Source: Floccularia luteovirens
Taxonomy: Eukaryota > Basidiomycota > Agaricomycetes > Agaricales > Squamanitaceae
NCBI GenBank assembly: GCA_009739215.1
Contig: VSJF01000004.1
Location: 1,488,001-1,552,000, forward strand
Direction: 5' to 3'
Length of the DNA stretch: 64,000 nt
Position numbers and translations under genes: made by a program
Shown: piece by piece, positions 48,754-60,855 of the stretch
How the letters are laid out: every line of letters starts with the position of its first letter
Position numbering within the stretch: the stretch's first letter is position 1
The notes under the pieces: generated by a model
Told to the model about the DNA's origin: nothing
Databases searched by the model: none
What the model saw: the letters and a program-made list of their open reading frames with translations, nothing else

Positions 48754-48759
48754 CACGTG
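48754..48759. promoter_or_regulatory. CACGTG box upstream of the PKA regulatory subunit gene
   Basis: CACGTGAT occurs 143 bp upstream of the ATG at 48902. It is the third such site in front of consecutive plus-strand genes. Function is not shown. Confidence 0.3.
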
Positions 48760-48901
48760 ATGGCAATGCCCTTGTACTTTGTCGTAGCGAAGGGCCTCTA
48801 GCTCAGTAAAGTCAACTCTTCCTTTGTGGACGCGAACTACCATCTATAAACCATTCATCTTCCTCATTTACACGCAACCATCAAGTTACAATTCACCTTA
48901 T

Positions 48902-50427
48902 ATGTCGACTTTTGAGTCGCTGGTGAGAGATCTGACTCGCGATTTCCAGCGTGTTCAGCCAAAAGATTCTCTCCAATTTTGCGCAACTTGGTTTCAATCA
49001 CGTCTGGAAGAACAGAGGGCGAGAACCCGGGACATCATACAAAGGTCCGGCTCGCTTGTCAGGGACGTTCCTTCGGATCTATACATCGACACCCCCCTCA
49101 ATGCTGTAAGCGCCGGTAGAAGAAGTACTTCTCCATTCCCCCAACCACCACCTATACACAGATCCTCTTTCAGAGACAGCATTGCGGAAAGTCCTTTTGG
49201 TACACTCAATGTCCCAGGGAATGCATTACTCTCTGATGATCACACACCTCCTCACTTCAAGCTTAATCAACACGAGCTGCCACCAACGTCTCCCTTGACA
49301 ACTACAAATCCTTTTGCTGCATTTGACACTTCTACACCGACAGATGACGATGACTATCTACACCCTCCAACCTCTGCAATCTTCGCTAGACGTACCTCTG
49401 TATCTGCCGAATCTATAGCAGTGGACAGTGACTCCAACGAACCACTACCAGTGTATCCTAAAACACCTCAACAACTAAAGAGAATAAAAGCTGCGATATC
49501 ACAACACTTTATTTTCCGTGATCTAGATGAAGAGCAAGAAACAGGCGTGTTAAACGCTATGCAAGAACGACCCACTGTTGAAAACGAAGTCGTCATTCGT
49601 CAGGGCGATGTTGGAGATTACTTCTACGTTGTAGAATCTGGCTCTCTCATATGTTATGTTCGTTCAGAACCCCTACCCCCAACGTGGCTGAAGGAGAGCA
49701 ATATATACACCGCCCGTAACCATGATAACATGTTCGTTCAACCACAGTATCACCCAGATTTTGGCACACAAGTGGCCCAATACAAACCCGGAGGTGCTTT
49801 TGGAGAGTTAGCCCTGATGTATGGTCACCCCCGACGCGCCACTGTGCTAGCTGTTGAAAAGTCGACACTTTGGCAACTGGATCGCATTACTTTCCGAACC
49901 ATCATTCTCAAAGCCCGACATCGACGTCGGACGATGTATGAACAATTTTTATCAACCGTGCCGCTATTATCATCTCTTGATAGCTCAGAAAGAAGTAAAA
50001 TTGCTGATGCTTTAATCAGTAGCGTGTATGCAGATGGTCAAGCCGTCGTGAAACAGGGAGACATAGGAGATACGTTCTTCTTTATTGAGGAAGGTGAAGC
50101 TGTCGTGACGAAGACACAGAAAACAGAGGACGGCCGAGCTCATGAATTGCAAGTTGGATACCTGAGAAAGGGCGAATACTTTGGAGGTATGCTCTTCGTT
50201 TTTTAATTCAAACCCAAAGTTTATTGACTATACTTCACGCAGAGCTATCGCTTTTGCACCGTGCACCTCGTGCTGCCACCGTTAGCGCAATACACCGACC
50301 GGACACCTCAATGCCCAAATTAAAAGTTGCTGCGCTTGATACACCTGCTTTTAATCGACTGCTGGGACCACTGCGTGAAATCATGGAAAGAGCAGCAGGG
50401 GAACACTACGGTAGACTAGCTCGTTGA
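48902..50427 (+). CDS. BCY1: cAMP-dependent protein kinase regulatory subunit
   Basis: Bcy1 holds the PKA catalytic subunit inactive until cAMP binds. The N-terminus is a dimerisation-docking helix (STFESLVRDLTRDFQRVQPK, LQFCATWFQSRLEEQ). A long Ser/Pro-rich linker leads to the inhibitor site FARRTSVSAES, where Ser in the P position means it can be phosphorylated (type II-like). Two cyclic-nucleotide domains follow. The first holds RQGDVGDYFYVVESG and FGELALMYGHPRRATVLA, split by a 30 to 40 residue insertion around PPTWLKESNIYTARNHD. The second holds KQGDIGDTFFFIEEGEAVV and, across the intron near 50190 to 50240, FGELSLLHRAPRAATVSA. Both phosphate-binding cassettes keep the Glu and Arg that hold cAMP. 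About 490 residues in two exons. The start is the first in-frame ATG. Confidence 0.96.
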
Positions 50428-50849
50428 GCAATGTATAATACACCAGATTGCCTCGTTGTGAGTGTAATATTTATATAAAGACAATCTCAATTTTTGGAGT
50501 TCTTGGCGCGGACGGACTGATATTCGGATGAATTGTGGAGTTAACAATTCGCTAAACTTCTTTTGATATAAATTTCGATCCCGTGTTGCAAGTTTAACTC
50601 CTTCTGATCAATCCGTCTGCCTTCGCAACCTTCCTCCTCCGCAGGGTTGTGATGCCAACTCTCCGCTCCTCTCCAATCTTCCGTCATATCTTGTGTCCGG
50701 GTGGGCCCTTTGTTTGGTGTGCCACAGGAAGGGAAACATAAATGATCTTGTCATCAAAGCTTTTTTATTTTCCTCTTTTCTCTGCAACACCTCCAACTAT
50801 ATACCCCCTACCTACAAAGCCCACACTCTCTTGATTTTATGCACCCTTG
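50428..50849. other. Intergenic interval BCY1 to Ser/Thr-rich membrane protein
   Basis: This 422-bp interval has no recognisable gene. It contains the BCY1 3' end and a pyrimidine-rich stretch before 50850 that suits a fungal core promoter. Confidence 0.4.
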
Positions 50850-51724
50850 ATGGGTGTGATCTACAAACATGCGCGTTCGCGAAGACAGCTTCTAGGCTCG
50901 AGTAAGGAAACCCCATTGTCTACAGTGTTCGAGTTGAGCTAATTGGAAGTTGCCAGTCTTGTCTGATATTCCGTAGCTGCTCTGCTCTTTGTCTTAATGT
51001 CGTATCGCTGAATGCACGCTGCGACAGGGATCCCCCTTCCATACTAACCAAGGCTCCTTTACCTGGACTGACCCTCCCTACCATACTACCGCCACAGTAT
51101 GTGGATTTTATTCATAACACCTTTACATTGAAATACCTTTTATCTTCTAGGCCTAGTCTTGACTCTTTGATACAAAGTTCTACTTCTCTATCGTCAGTCT
51201 CCCACTTTAATTGAAATCAACTATTACTCAGTCTTTTGTTGATTAGTGAGTCCACGACATCGTCTTCTCAGACGTCATCAAGCAGCATAACAACTTCGTC
51301 AATCCAGTCGCAGTCGTCGCAGTCGTCTACCAGCAGTTCTATCATTAGTACACAAACGGCGAAGGTCCTCGCAACCGTATTTCAGGACCAGGCGTCTACC
51401 ATAACCACCGTTGTCCCACCAAGTGAAACAAGCGCAGCCATTACTCCCGTTCCCACCAATTCGTTTTTACACAATAAAGTCCTTTCAGGGATTACATTCG
51501 CCTTTGTCGGGTTGATCGGCCTGGTGATCATTATCGGTCTTACTACTTTCACAATCCGGAGAAATACCAAGAGAAAGGTTGCAGCTTTGGAGACGTCTAT
51601 CTCTTTCCAGTCTGCACTCAACAGTCGGGGAAGTGAAGGACATGATTGGCGTGGATCAACTGAGAAAGGCTCCTTCGGGCATGGTGATAGTACCTATGGT
51701 ATTAGGAGGTCCCCAACCCGTTGA
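50850..51724 (+). CDS. Ser/Thr-rich single-pass membrane protein, unknown
   Basis: A four-exon model joins in frame: start at 50850 (MGVIYKHARSRRQLLGS), donor in CTCGAGTAAGG near 50899, acceptor CCGTAG before CTGCTCTTTG (near 50977), then donors near 51097 and 51193. The N-terminus is basic followed by TALCLNVVSLNARC, which may be a signal anchor. The body is a Ser/Thr/Gln-rich mucin-like region, followed by one membrane span (ITFAFVGLIGLVIIIGLTTF), a basic stop-transfer RRNTKRK and a 45-residue tail. The shape recalls fungal wall sensors of the Mid2/Wsc type, but no WSC Cys motif is present. I do not recognise an orthologue. The last exon is secure; the three upstream exons are a hand-built hypothesis. 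Confidence 0.6.
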
Positions 51725-52200
51725 GCATACCCATGTACTCTTATAGCCTGCAGTTTTCGAATAAAAAAGAAATGATATGATAAGAATTCCCGAACAATCA
51801 AGTCGAGAATCCCTCTTGAGTTCCTTAGCTAAGCCTTGTTAATCTGACTCAGATTGATTTTGCTGTATAGCCATTTTGTATTTATACCGGGCAAAAGTTA
51901 TTTTTCATCATGCTTACAGATGAAATTTTGAAAGATGAAGACCCTGACTAAAAGTTATATAGGAGTGGATTGATCACCGGCATCTATCAACCAGTTGGAC
52001 TTTTCGTACATGATCTCTAAGGTGATTTCCTCTCCAAAAATAGTATAGTTCTCTTTAAGCCGCGTATTACTGGTACCTCCCACATTTCGTTTACATGCAC
52101 AGCTCTCTGAGTGCATCATATTATTCAGTCTGACACAACACTATCATATGTACGAATCAATCAATTAGAATGTTCAGGTTATTTTAACTACATGGCGGGC
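51725..52200. other. Convergent intergenic interval
   Basis: This 476-bp interval holds the 3' ends of two convergent genes. An AATAAAA-like signal occurs near 51762. I see no gene in it. Confidence 0.4.
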
Positions 52201-54474
52201 TTAACCCTCCTTAATGTCTACATTATTTCCTAGATCCAGATCTTTCCCTGTTTCTGGTCCATCTTTAGATTTCAATTCCTTCCTCTCCAGAATATATACT
52301 AGGTATGTTACACCTAATGTAGCGATGCATATACATATCATCGCAATCATTCCATTGCGGAACTTGGGAGCGTCTGTAGCAGGGTAGAAAACAATTGGCC
52401 ACCAAGCGTTTACGACATTATTCCACATACTAGGAATGACCATTAGAAGCTATGCAGTTCTGACAAGAATAGTTCTTACTTCATTGATGCTAACACCACA
52501 TTTCGTTCTTGATCGTCATCAGCACAAATCTGATTCGCCCAACTGCAAAAAAAATTGAATGGGAGGTTAAAAAAAAAGATATGACCCCTAAACACACGCA
52601 AATGTCGAAGCTTGTCCAGCATATGAGGCTCCTGCAATATCTATTGGATAATGTTAGCAACAAAACAAACTATTGATCACTATCACTGACAGTAGGCAAA
52701 GAATTTCAAGCCGATTGGGCTGCTCCATACAAGGATGCAGATCGCAGCAATCAAACATGATATTGCCATATACACAAGCACAGGCCATCTAGCTTGAGAA
52801 CGATCGGTCCACGTTGCACAAATCAGAGTCGAGGCAATTCCTACAGCTGTTACGCCTGATGGGTAGAAATCTAATTAGGAGAGAAATGTGTGAATTTTGA
52901 CTCTATTTTTACGATGGTGACATACCTATTTGCTCGACAGTAAAGCCCCCTATGCTCTTCAACCATTGTCCCATGAGATTGTTTGACCCAAAGCTTTCGG
53001 TTTCTCCAGAAATCGCAAACTATAGGAAAGCAGGTTCATCAGTCGTGGGGATAAAAAATTATAGTATACGCCTACTAGCAAGCTGCAGGCCCACCATCTC
53101 CAACGGGTCAATATGCGACGAGCTGTCAGCCAGGAAAAAGGTGTCTTTGTTCTCGACACATTTCCTCGAAATCTCTGCGAGGCAAGAACTCGTTCCTAAT
53201 TAACTAACATTCAGTCCGATCAAAATATTTGAATCATATGTGTTACCTCTGGATTTAAATAAAAAGCCCTTGTCTTTTCCGGTAAACCAGGAAAGGCAAG
53301 GAATCCGTAAAGGGCAATAGGTAACGTGATAACACCGTCAATGATAAAGCTGGCGGAAATGAATCAGTGGATGAACGGAGATTAGTATGTTTAAAGCTCG
53401 TATGTACAGCCATCTCCATCCACTGCGTCCGCCATGTCCGTTGAGATTCCTTGAAACATAATAGGATGTGATATTTCAAGATGTTGTGATCATTTGATAA
53501 TTAACAACGTACTTATAGACACTTGCTTGAAGGACACCGGAGAACCTACAAAAGTGTGTCAACGACATATTCTACTTCAGAGGCAATTTATCATTGACAA
53601 AGTTCCTGCCAATCCAGAGCTAGTGAATACTCCAGATCTCTTCCCAAGCTCACTTGGCTTGTACCATCTGTTTATAAGTGATATAAATAGGTAAGAAACA
53701 CAAGCACAAGATCGAGGTATTGTTGTGACCTACGATCCAAGTATGTAATGAGTTCCAACGAATGTGGAAGATTCAGCCATTCCTTGGAAAAACCTGATAG
53801 CGTAAATCTATTCAATATAAATTTAGTAGTTTTCAATTCCAAATTGAGCAAATACAAACTTGTTGGACGTTTTGGGCAGCGCTTGTGCTATTCATATAAT
53901 ATAGGGTTGTACCACAACCAGATTGGGAAGCTACAGCACAACTTACCAGAATGTCAAGACCCCCCAAACAATCTGCATGCACGGAAACCATATCCGGGGA
54001 GATATTATCTGGAGCATAAGATTGTCTTTACGGGCTCAGGATCTGCCAAATTATTGTTGCGGATTTGACCTTACTGGGAATCATACCAATGATGTAACCG
54101 CATGTGAAAATTGTATTGATTTTCTATCAATTTGACAGGTAAGTGAATCGCAAAACTCGTAGGAAAAATTATCTACATTGAATTCATTACCCTCCATATG
54201 GAGTTCTTCTTTCATCCCAGAAACATATGCATTCGAGATGTTGGAACGGTCTAGATCTGTTGAAGCGAATTTGTAGCTACATAATTGCAGAAAGGTTATT
54301 GTTGAACCCACAATTAGTGAAGTACTTGAGAGTGGGTTGAGAGCAAATGAATGGATGTGTCAAAATAAATTTCACTCATGCACTCACCATGAGGCAGCAA
54401 TACGACAAGATGAACCAGTCTATTTTCAGCAGCAGCCTCGCCTCTGGGTTATCAACAAATGATTTCCAGGACAT
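52201..54474 (-). CDS. MFS transporter of the Dal5/allantoate permease family
   Basis: This is a 12-span major facilitator of the anion:cation symporter branch that takes up organic acids and vitamins (Dal5, Fen2, Tna1 and others). About thirteen exons join to the family's landmark blocks: LDRSNISNAYVSGMKEEL, FTCGYIIGMIPSK, IWFPCMQIVWGVLTF, FCTSAAQNVQQIYAIRFFQG, MAESSTFVGTHYILG, WYKPSELGKRSGVFTSSGLA, NGHGGRSGWRWLYI, IALYGFLAFPGLPEKTRAFY, and the end NNVVNAWWPIVFYPATDAPK followed by MIAMICICIATLGVTYLVYI. The tail is acidic. The N-terminus starts MSWKSFVDNPEARLLLKIDW at 54474; an extra upstream coding exon cannot be excluded. Substrate cannot be assigned from sequence. Confidence 0.88.
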
Positions 54475-55739
54475 TGGGAAGTTCTAGACAATCGAATAAC
54501 AACGATGAAGCACTACTCACAGCTTCTGTGAGTTAATATCAGATGAAGAAGACTAGATCAGATGGTGACAAATCACATTCCCAAGTACACATGATGCGAG
54601 AAGAGAAGAGTGATATTTGGGACTAGATTATTAACACAAAAAATCGAGCAAAAGTGGTGTTATGAAATTGACTTGCTGACATAGAACGGCACAAGATAGA
54701 GCCTACGGGTCCGATTCCCTGACTCTGTTAACGTAAACTAAACATATACTCGAGAACATGAAATGCTACCATAAGGGGTTGAGAGGAATAGAATTAATTT
54801 AGTACCGTTGATGATGGCAACAGTCTAAAGATTTGGTTGAGAATGCCATCTACAGTCAAGTTCTCACCGACAAAATGACAAGTTGCCATTGGTGTTACAC
54901 ACGTGGATCAATCATCTTGCTTAGCGAAATGAGTATCCGTAGTTTGCGGCGGTGCATTCCTAAATATATAGGGGTCAAACCACTACTTGATAAATATCAA
55001 ACTCCATCAAATCGGACAACAGAATTCGGAGACTTCGTTAATATGGAGGTCGGAATAAGTATACGCAATTTGTCATAATGTTTTGTTGTTGATGACGATG
55101 ATGATCTAACCCACATGCCGTATCAGGCCAAGTCTCATCTGTTGGCCTAGGGCCTTTTGTCACTCCGTGCTTCTCCGGATCCCTATCAGTAACCCTATCC
55201 AAAAATTCAACATTCTGGACTGTTCAAGATCCAACCTAGCCTGGAAACCAACCTCTTGTCTTAAGATATTCTATCATGGCGGTGTTGGTCGAGCGCACCG
55301 CCGCGTGGCCTCAAACGATGACCCACATAGCACTCGGGGCCCCCGGTAACAATGGCTTTCCTCGGATGAAAAGGAAATCATAAACTTTCGGTACAGTAAG
55401 ACGTCGTGATGGGAAAGATTTGGGGAACACGGTAGAAATGGATGGAAAACCAAAGACTTTTTTGTCATATAGATTGTTATTTTTGTTGTTTCCTAAAGAT
55501 GATTGATACAGTGCCGGAAAACAGCTCCGAAAAAAGGATGGAAGGAGACGACCCGCTTTGTAAGGCGATCTGAGTCAAGGGACAAACGCCTGTTGTTTGA
55601 CACGCAAGCGTACTGCCGTTATTCATATTATCTTATATATATATATATATGTGAATACCGTCCATCACGAATCGGCTCTTCGAAGTTTTCCCCTTTACAA
55701 TCAAGACCCTCAAAGGCTTAGAGGTCCCTGCTGCCCACG
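54475..55739. other. Gene-poor interval upstream of YTP1
   Basis: This 1.27-kb interval separates two divergent genes. Open frames of 60 to 80 codons occur on both strands but carry no domain signature and no plausible exon chain. A GC-rich inverted repeat (GCGGTG with CACCGC) lies near 55280 to 55303 and a TA repeat at 55634-55650. Confidence 0.5.
55634..55650. repeat. TA dinucleotide run
   Basis: A 17-base alternating TA tract lies about 90 bp upstream of the YTP1 start. It may act as a TATA-like or nucleosome-poor promoter element. Confidence 0.6.
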
Positions 55740-58062
55740 ATGCGCTTCTGGTGGTGTGCAGCTGCTTTTCTCTTGCTGTCGTTCTCCGAGACTACCTTTC
55801 TTACGACTGCTCTCGCATCGACGTCATTACCTGAAGATCTCACATCCCGCTCCGAATTACTCGACTCGCGAAACTCACTTACGAAGAGAGACGACCACGA
55901 ACACCACAATCACAATGCTGCACCACTCCTTGAGCTCAATGAAACCGAGATCACTATGCATCACTCTCCTACACCACCCTCATACTACACCATTGACTGG
56001 GAAGATACAACCAATTCCGAAACCCGCCACCCTGGTCTAATCATCTCACATGCTGTTTTCATGTGTCTGGCATTTTTCGTTGCCTTGCCTATTGGTACAG
56101 CATACACTTTACATAAAAAGCATAATACCATACTTAAATGTTGTCCACAGGTATTACGCTGCGCTCTGTGAGACACGCCGGGCATCCAGCAGCTACGGTG
56201 GCATTCTATGGCCTTTCAGCCCTTGGATGTGCTATGAGTGGGATCTATACTAAGTTAACTCCTAACATGTACGTCTCCGAGGTAGTCTAGCGTCAAATAA
56301 GGCGCTCATGCGTTGTATTCATTACTTTCTAGGTATGAAGGTCAGTTACCCCATATGTAGCAAGTCAATATCGAAAATAGGCTGAGCCCGATACAGGAAA
56401 TAAGCACGGGTCACACGGATACATCCTTTTACTGCTTGCTCTTTCATTATCAGCCATTGATTTCCTCGCAGCAATCAAACGAGCAGTGGAATTCATCAGA
56501 GATCGTGAGAAGAAATCAATCAAGAGGTTTTGGAAGTTTGTAATCCTCAATAAGGAGAACCTGACATGTAGCGTTGGTCCCGAGTATGACGGTCTAGTGG
56601 TGGGAGATCCTGAAGACTTCGAAAACGCTAAGCTGAGCCGCAGCTCCTCCGAAATGTCTCATGTGGAGATTGATGATGTTAGTAATACTGCACAATGGGC
56701 AAATGGTGTACAATATCACAGACGGCAATCCTCTTTGGCATCTGATCGCACCCTTTTTGGACGACATTCTCCTACGTATTCTGAAGATACGCTCGAAGAT
56801 TCAAGACCAATTCGCACTATGAAGCGCAAAAAAGGTCTGGCATATCGTATCGGTCAATATATCTTCACGGTTTTAGAACGGGTTCTTGTTGTTGCGGGAC
56901 TAGCAATGCTTTTAACTGGAATAGTGGAGTATACAGGTTCGTATTGTTCTAATAAGGTGATTTATGCTTAACTAACAATTGCCCCAGGAGGATGTAGAGA
57001 AATTTACGAAAATGGCTGCCTTGCTCATCTCATAAGTATGTATATCACTTTCCAGCTACACAAATCCATAACTCGGAGTTTACAGAGGGTGCTATCTTTT
57101 GGTCATACGGTCTCCTAACATTTGCTCGTTTCCTTGGATCATTTGCTGAGTTTGGCTGGGCTTGGAATCGGTCTCCCCGTGACGCAGTCTCGGCGGAATT
57201 CGTTGAGTCGTTTGTGATTTTCTTGTATGGGGCAACAAATACATGGATGGAGAGATTTGGTGCCAAGCCCGGTGATCCCTTTACGACCAAACAAATCCAG
57301 CATATAAGCATAGCTGTGAGATACCTGTCTTGATATAGTCGTGGAGATCGCTCATCCTCAATTTTAGGTTATGTTCTGTTTTGCTGGACTAGTCGGAATG
57401 GGTATTGAATCCAAGTTGGTACGGAAGTGGCTCGCATCGTCAACATTTTCCTCGACAGCCACTCTTTCTGATATGCCACAAGACGCGGTTACAGAGCCTC
57501 AGAGTTACCTTGGGAGTTTTAATCCTTTCCCCGCCTTGGTGATTGGTGTTACAGGGGCGGCAATGGCGGCTCATGCCCAAACTTACCTTTTCCAAGTAAG
57601 TTCATACCTTATTCCATTATACGGGCTTCTGACTTCCCGTTGCATTCATTAGGTTCAAATTCACGCACTTTGGGGCAACTTGCTTGTGGCCTTTGCAGTT
57701 TTAAGATGCTTGACATATTTCTTCCTCTGGCTAGGACCCCCACGTTCAATCCTTCCCTCACGTCCGCCTACTGAAGCTTTGGGGAGCTTCTTCTTGGCAT
57801 GTGGTGGGTTGGTGTTTATGTTTTCAACAGAAGAAGTTACGATTGCCGCTATGCGGCGAGGACGAGATGGTAAGTGTTTACAGTATCCGGAAAGTGACCT
57901 CTGATCTCAAATCTCTGTATAGACGTAATGATGTTTTTGAACGTTGCCGTTGCAATCACTTGTTTTGCGTTCTGCTGGACTTTGTCTGTCGTCGCATTCA
58001 AGGGTTGGCTGAAGTCCCATTCGCATTCCACCGTAACGTATCGCAGTGTTTCTGATGCGTGA
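55740..58062 (+). CDS. YTP1: Ytp1-like multi-pass membrane protein
   Basis: The protein starts with a signal peptide (MRFWWCAAAFLLLSFSE) and has a luminal His-rich segment (DDHEHHNHNAAP). The first span block GLIISHAVFMCLAFFVALPI resembles the DUF2427/cytochrome b561-like region. Later exons give the Ytp1 domain: VLERVLVVAGLAMLLTGIVE, FWSYGLLTFARFLGSFAEFG, AGLVGMGIESKLVRKW, PALVIGVTGAAMAAHAQTYL, HALWGNLLVAFAVLRCLTYF, FFLACGGLVFMFSTEEVT and the end VMMFLNVAVAITCFAF. A hydrophilic Ser-rich loop of about 100 residues (SRSSSEMSHVEIDD to DSRPIRTMKRKK) sits between the two halves. Nine or so exons, about 640 residues. Function is unknown in yeast beyond similarity to mitochondrial and membrane electron-transfer proteins. 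Start at 55740 matches the signal peptide. Confidence 0.9.
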
Positions 58063-58246
58063 AGTTCATGTTGCTTTTTCTTATCTGTGGATGCTAAGCG
58101 ATAGATGCTCGGCAATTAATCATCGACTTGTACTAATGTCTCCTTTCCGCATTACCCTTCGATCTACGATTTTAAATATATTAATTTAATGCACTTACGA
58201 CTTCATGACCATTTGTATTAGTGGTAGTTTGCATGTTTGTTCAATG

Positions 58247-59658
58247 TCATTGGTTTAATGACATTGCTATTAAATCACCTAATGCACCCATCCAAATCCA
58301 AAACCCGGCCCATCCGCAGCCAACGAAACCATTCCAACAGCTTGAGCGACTATTGAAGTCGGTTTTATATAGGATATACGCAAGCTGTATGGAAGCCAAG
58401 CCGACTCCTGAGTAGAATGCGGCACCCTGAGAGTTCAGAAATCCAGCATAGGAAATTAGAGTCACAGTAGACATCGACATGCCACTAAGAATAACCCGAG
58501 ATTGATCTCCAAAAAGAAGCGCTGTAGAGCGAACTCCTATGTGTATATCATCGGTTTTGTCCTAGGGTAACGTCAGGGAGAAGTCGGAACATTGGAAGCA
58601 CCCATTTACCTGATGTGCATAGATGGTATCATAGACAAGGGTCCAGCCGACACCCCCCGCGTACAAGGGGAGACAAACTGCCCAGTCGACTGTTCCTGCA
58701 ACAGCCGACCAACCAAGCAAGGCACCCCAATTGAACGCAAGGCCTATCCCCCTTTTAGTTATCCGTTTTGATAATTTGTGATTTTGTAATTACCAAGAAC
58801 GGCTTGTGGCCAATAGGTTATTCTCTTCATCAGGGGATACACTGTGACAAGAGACAGGGACGATGCTCCTAGCAAAATGCTACTGCAAGTTGGTATATCT
58901 CAAAATTGTATTGGTCAGAATTACTCACCTGTACCAATTCAATTGTAATAAAACCCCCAGACCTGCTGTAAGTTGAACCCCTAGGAAAGTCAGCGCTTGG
59001 CGCTGGGTAATGTCTCCTCTTGCTAATGGACGTTCCTTCGTACGGGCTATGATTCACATATCGTCAGGATTCAGGATTGTCTCAACGTATCTGTCTACAA
59101 CTTGCCGACCGCTTTATCAAGGTTCTTGTCCCACATGTCATTGATGGTACAACCTGCACCTCGCATAACCAGGGCTCCCAAACCAAACAAACCAATGTAT
59201 GTCAAGGGGGTGGTTAATGGTGTATGAAGAGCATATGAAGCCATTGTGATCGACCAAGCTACATGAGCTGTCAACTTTTATAAATACGAACAGTAGAATT
59301 TTTGCGCACCACAGGGGTAAAATAACAGGAGAGTGCCAATTGGCTTATCCAGACGTGTGAGATATATGTATGGCCTCACATTGACGGGAAGTTTTTCAAC
59401 CCATGAATCAGACTGTACAGTGGGAGTATGGCGGGCAAGTTGGTTTGTGTAGCGAAGTGATGTTGAACGCGACTTTTCCCATGCGTTCCTGGGGAAAGTG
59501 TCGATGCAACCTTTCGCCCTTGGAATACTCGCAAAAGTTACTTTTGGTATGACACTAGGGCGAGAAAGACGACAGATATGGCGAGGCCATAGAAGAACCG
59601 ACATTGCAATTGTGCACGCTAACAAAAAGCTCTTAAATTTAGGGTGGCATGACAGCAT
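58247..59658 (-). CDS. COQ2: 4-hydroxybenzoate polyprenyltransferase, mitochondrial
   Basis: Coq2 attaches the polyprenyl tail to 4-hydroxybenzoate in ubiquinone synthesis, in the inner mitochondrial membrane. The N-terminus is basic ([18 protein letters not shown]), then [19 protein letters not shown] opens the UbiA fold. The first Asp-rich site is [20 protein letters not shown] and the second is [19 protein letters not shown]. Further spans include [18 protein letters not shown] and the C-terminal [20 protein letters not shown]. Seven exons; both Mg-prenyl binding sites are intact. Translation can start at 59658 or at a downstream Met at 59604, which would give a cleaner presequence. It lies 205 bp downstream of the RhoGDI stop on the same strand. 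Confidence 0.95.
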
Positions 59659-59862
59659 CCCTGCGTATGTAATTCAATTCTTCAAGATCGCTTACATGCT
59701 CTTTGGGAGGCTCGCATACAGGCTACGTACAGTTTTAAGAATCAGGTAATGGATCATGTGGAATACAGGTGTACTTGGGAGTTAAAAAGAAAAAACGTAT
59801 GCACAAAAGGATGCATGGGAAATATGTCGATAAATTGGGGGAAAAAACTATCAACGTAATCA

Positions 59863-60855
59863 TTACCATTCCTTTGCAAGCTTAAAAGACCATTCCCAGT
59901 CTAAAATGCATGAGATATTCAGAAATATTGGATAGCCAGGCACGATTACTAAACTGACCTGCATATACCTCGCCATCATCATCGACTACACGACTGCGAA
60001 CATTATAAGATCCAGAACGAGCAAGCAACCCAGATGGAGACTCTTCAGGTTCAAAGTTTTTTACATATGGTTCTCCAGAAGGTGATGGGCCGTATGATCC
60101 CAGCATCTGCTCTAATTTGTCGACTAAACAAAAAATGAGACTCAAAGGAAAAACGGCGATAAAATAGAATGTGCTGCACCTTTCACTCCAGCCCGCTTAA
60201 CCAATTGGATATAACGAACACCCTATTAGAACGAATGATATGTCAAATATTTTGTCTCTAGGCAAGAAATAGACCCACAGATATAATGGAGTGGTTGACC
60301 TTGAAAGTGATTCGCACACTAAACGAGTCATCAATATCTAAGCGTAGCGGTTAAGTGATTTCCACTTACTTGTATTCTACACCTTCCTTGATGACGATGG
60401 GGTTCTTCTTGATGTCGGCAAGTCTTGCGGCGTCATTAATATCAAAGACAATCTGCTTTCCTGGAGGCAGAGTAGGAGAGGCGAGTTCCAGCGTCAAAAC
60501 CGTAACCTGACAAAGATCAAAGATTATTAGGTATTGACGGGATCTAACAACAAAAAACGTTCGATAGTCACTTTTGGTCCACTCTGACTACTTGTTGCAC
60601 CGGGGACGATACCCAGAGATGCTTTCCAACGGGCCAAGCTCTCGTCTTCAGCATCAAGTTTAGCAAGTTCATCAGCGGATTTAACAGCGCCAGGCTTGTA
60701 TCCTAAGTTTTTCTTTGAGAATATTTCTTACACTATATTGACTTTGTGTGATCATACCAGGGGTGAATGTTGGTTTGAGGTCGTCCAGATCTTCGTTCTG
60801 AAATCATTAGATGGAATGAATAATGATAGAGATAAAACAAACATACAGCTGACAT
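59863..60855 (-). CDS. RDI1: Rho GDP-dissociation inhibitor
   Basis: RhoGDI extracts prenylated Rho GTPases from membranes and keeps them inactive in the cytosol. A tiny first exon codes MSA; an intron then leads to NEDLDDLKPTFTPGYKPGAV and LDAEDESLARWKASLGIVPG, the Rho-binding arm. The immunoglobulin-like domain follows: KVTVLTLELASPTLPPGK, VRITFKVNHSIISGVRYI, LGSYGPSPSGEPYVKNFEPE, SPSGLLARSGSYNVRSRVVD. A splice near 59960 to 59905 gives VYADWEWSFKLAKEW, the standard family end. About 200 residues in six exons. The ACGCGT at 60974-60979 lies about 120 bp upstream of the start. An upstream frame at 60915-61103 was not accepted as coding. Confidence 0.95.

Noticed and set aside
42935..54474. 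A secondary-metabolite or catabolic gene cluster (oxidoreductase, GH9, MFS transporter)
   Set aside because: No core synthase or shared substrate, and housekeeping genes such as BCY1 lie between.
54690..54730. A tRNA T-loop-like string (GGGTCCGATTCCC)
   Set aside because: No matching acceptor stem, D arm or anticodon arm around it.
54833..55078. An 81-codon plus-strand frame in the gene-poor interval
   Set aside because: No domain signature, no plausible splice partners, composition like random sequence.
55270..55310. A transposon end, from the GC-rich inverted repeat
   Set aside because: The repeat is only about 6 bp per arm, with no target duplication or transposase frame.
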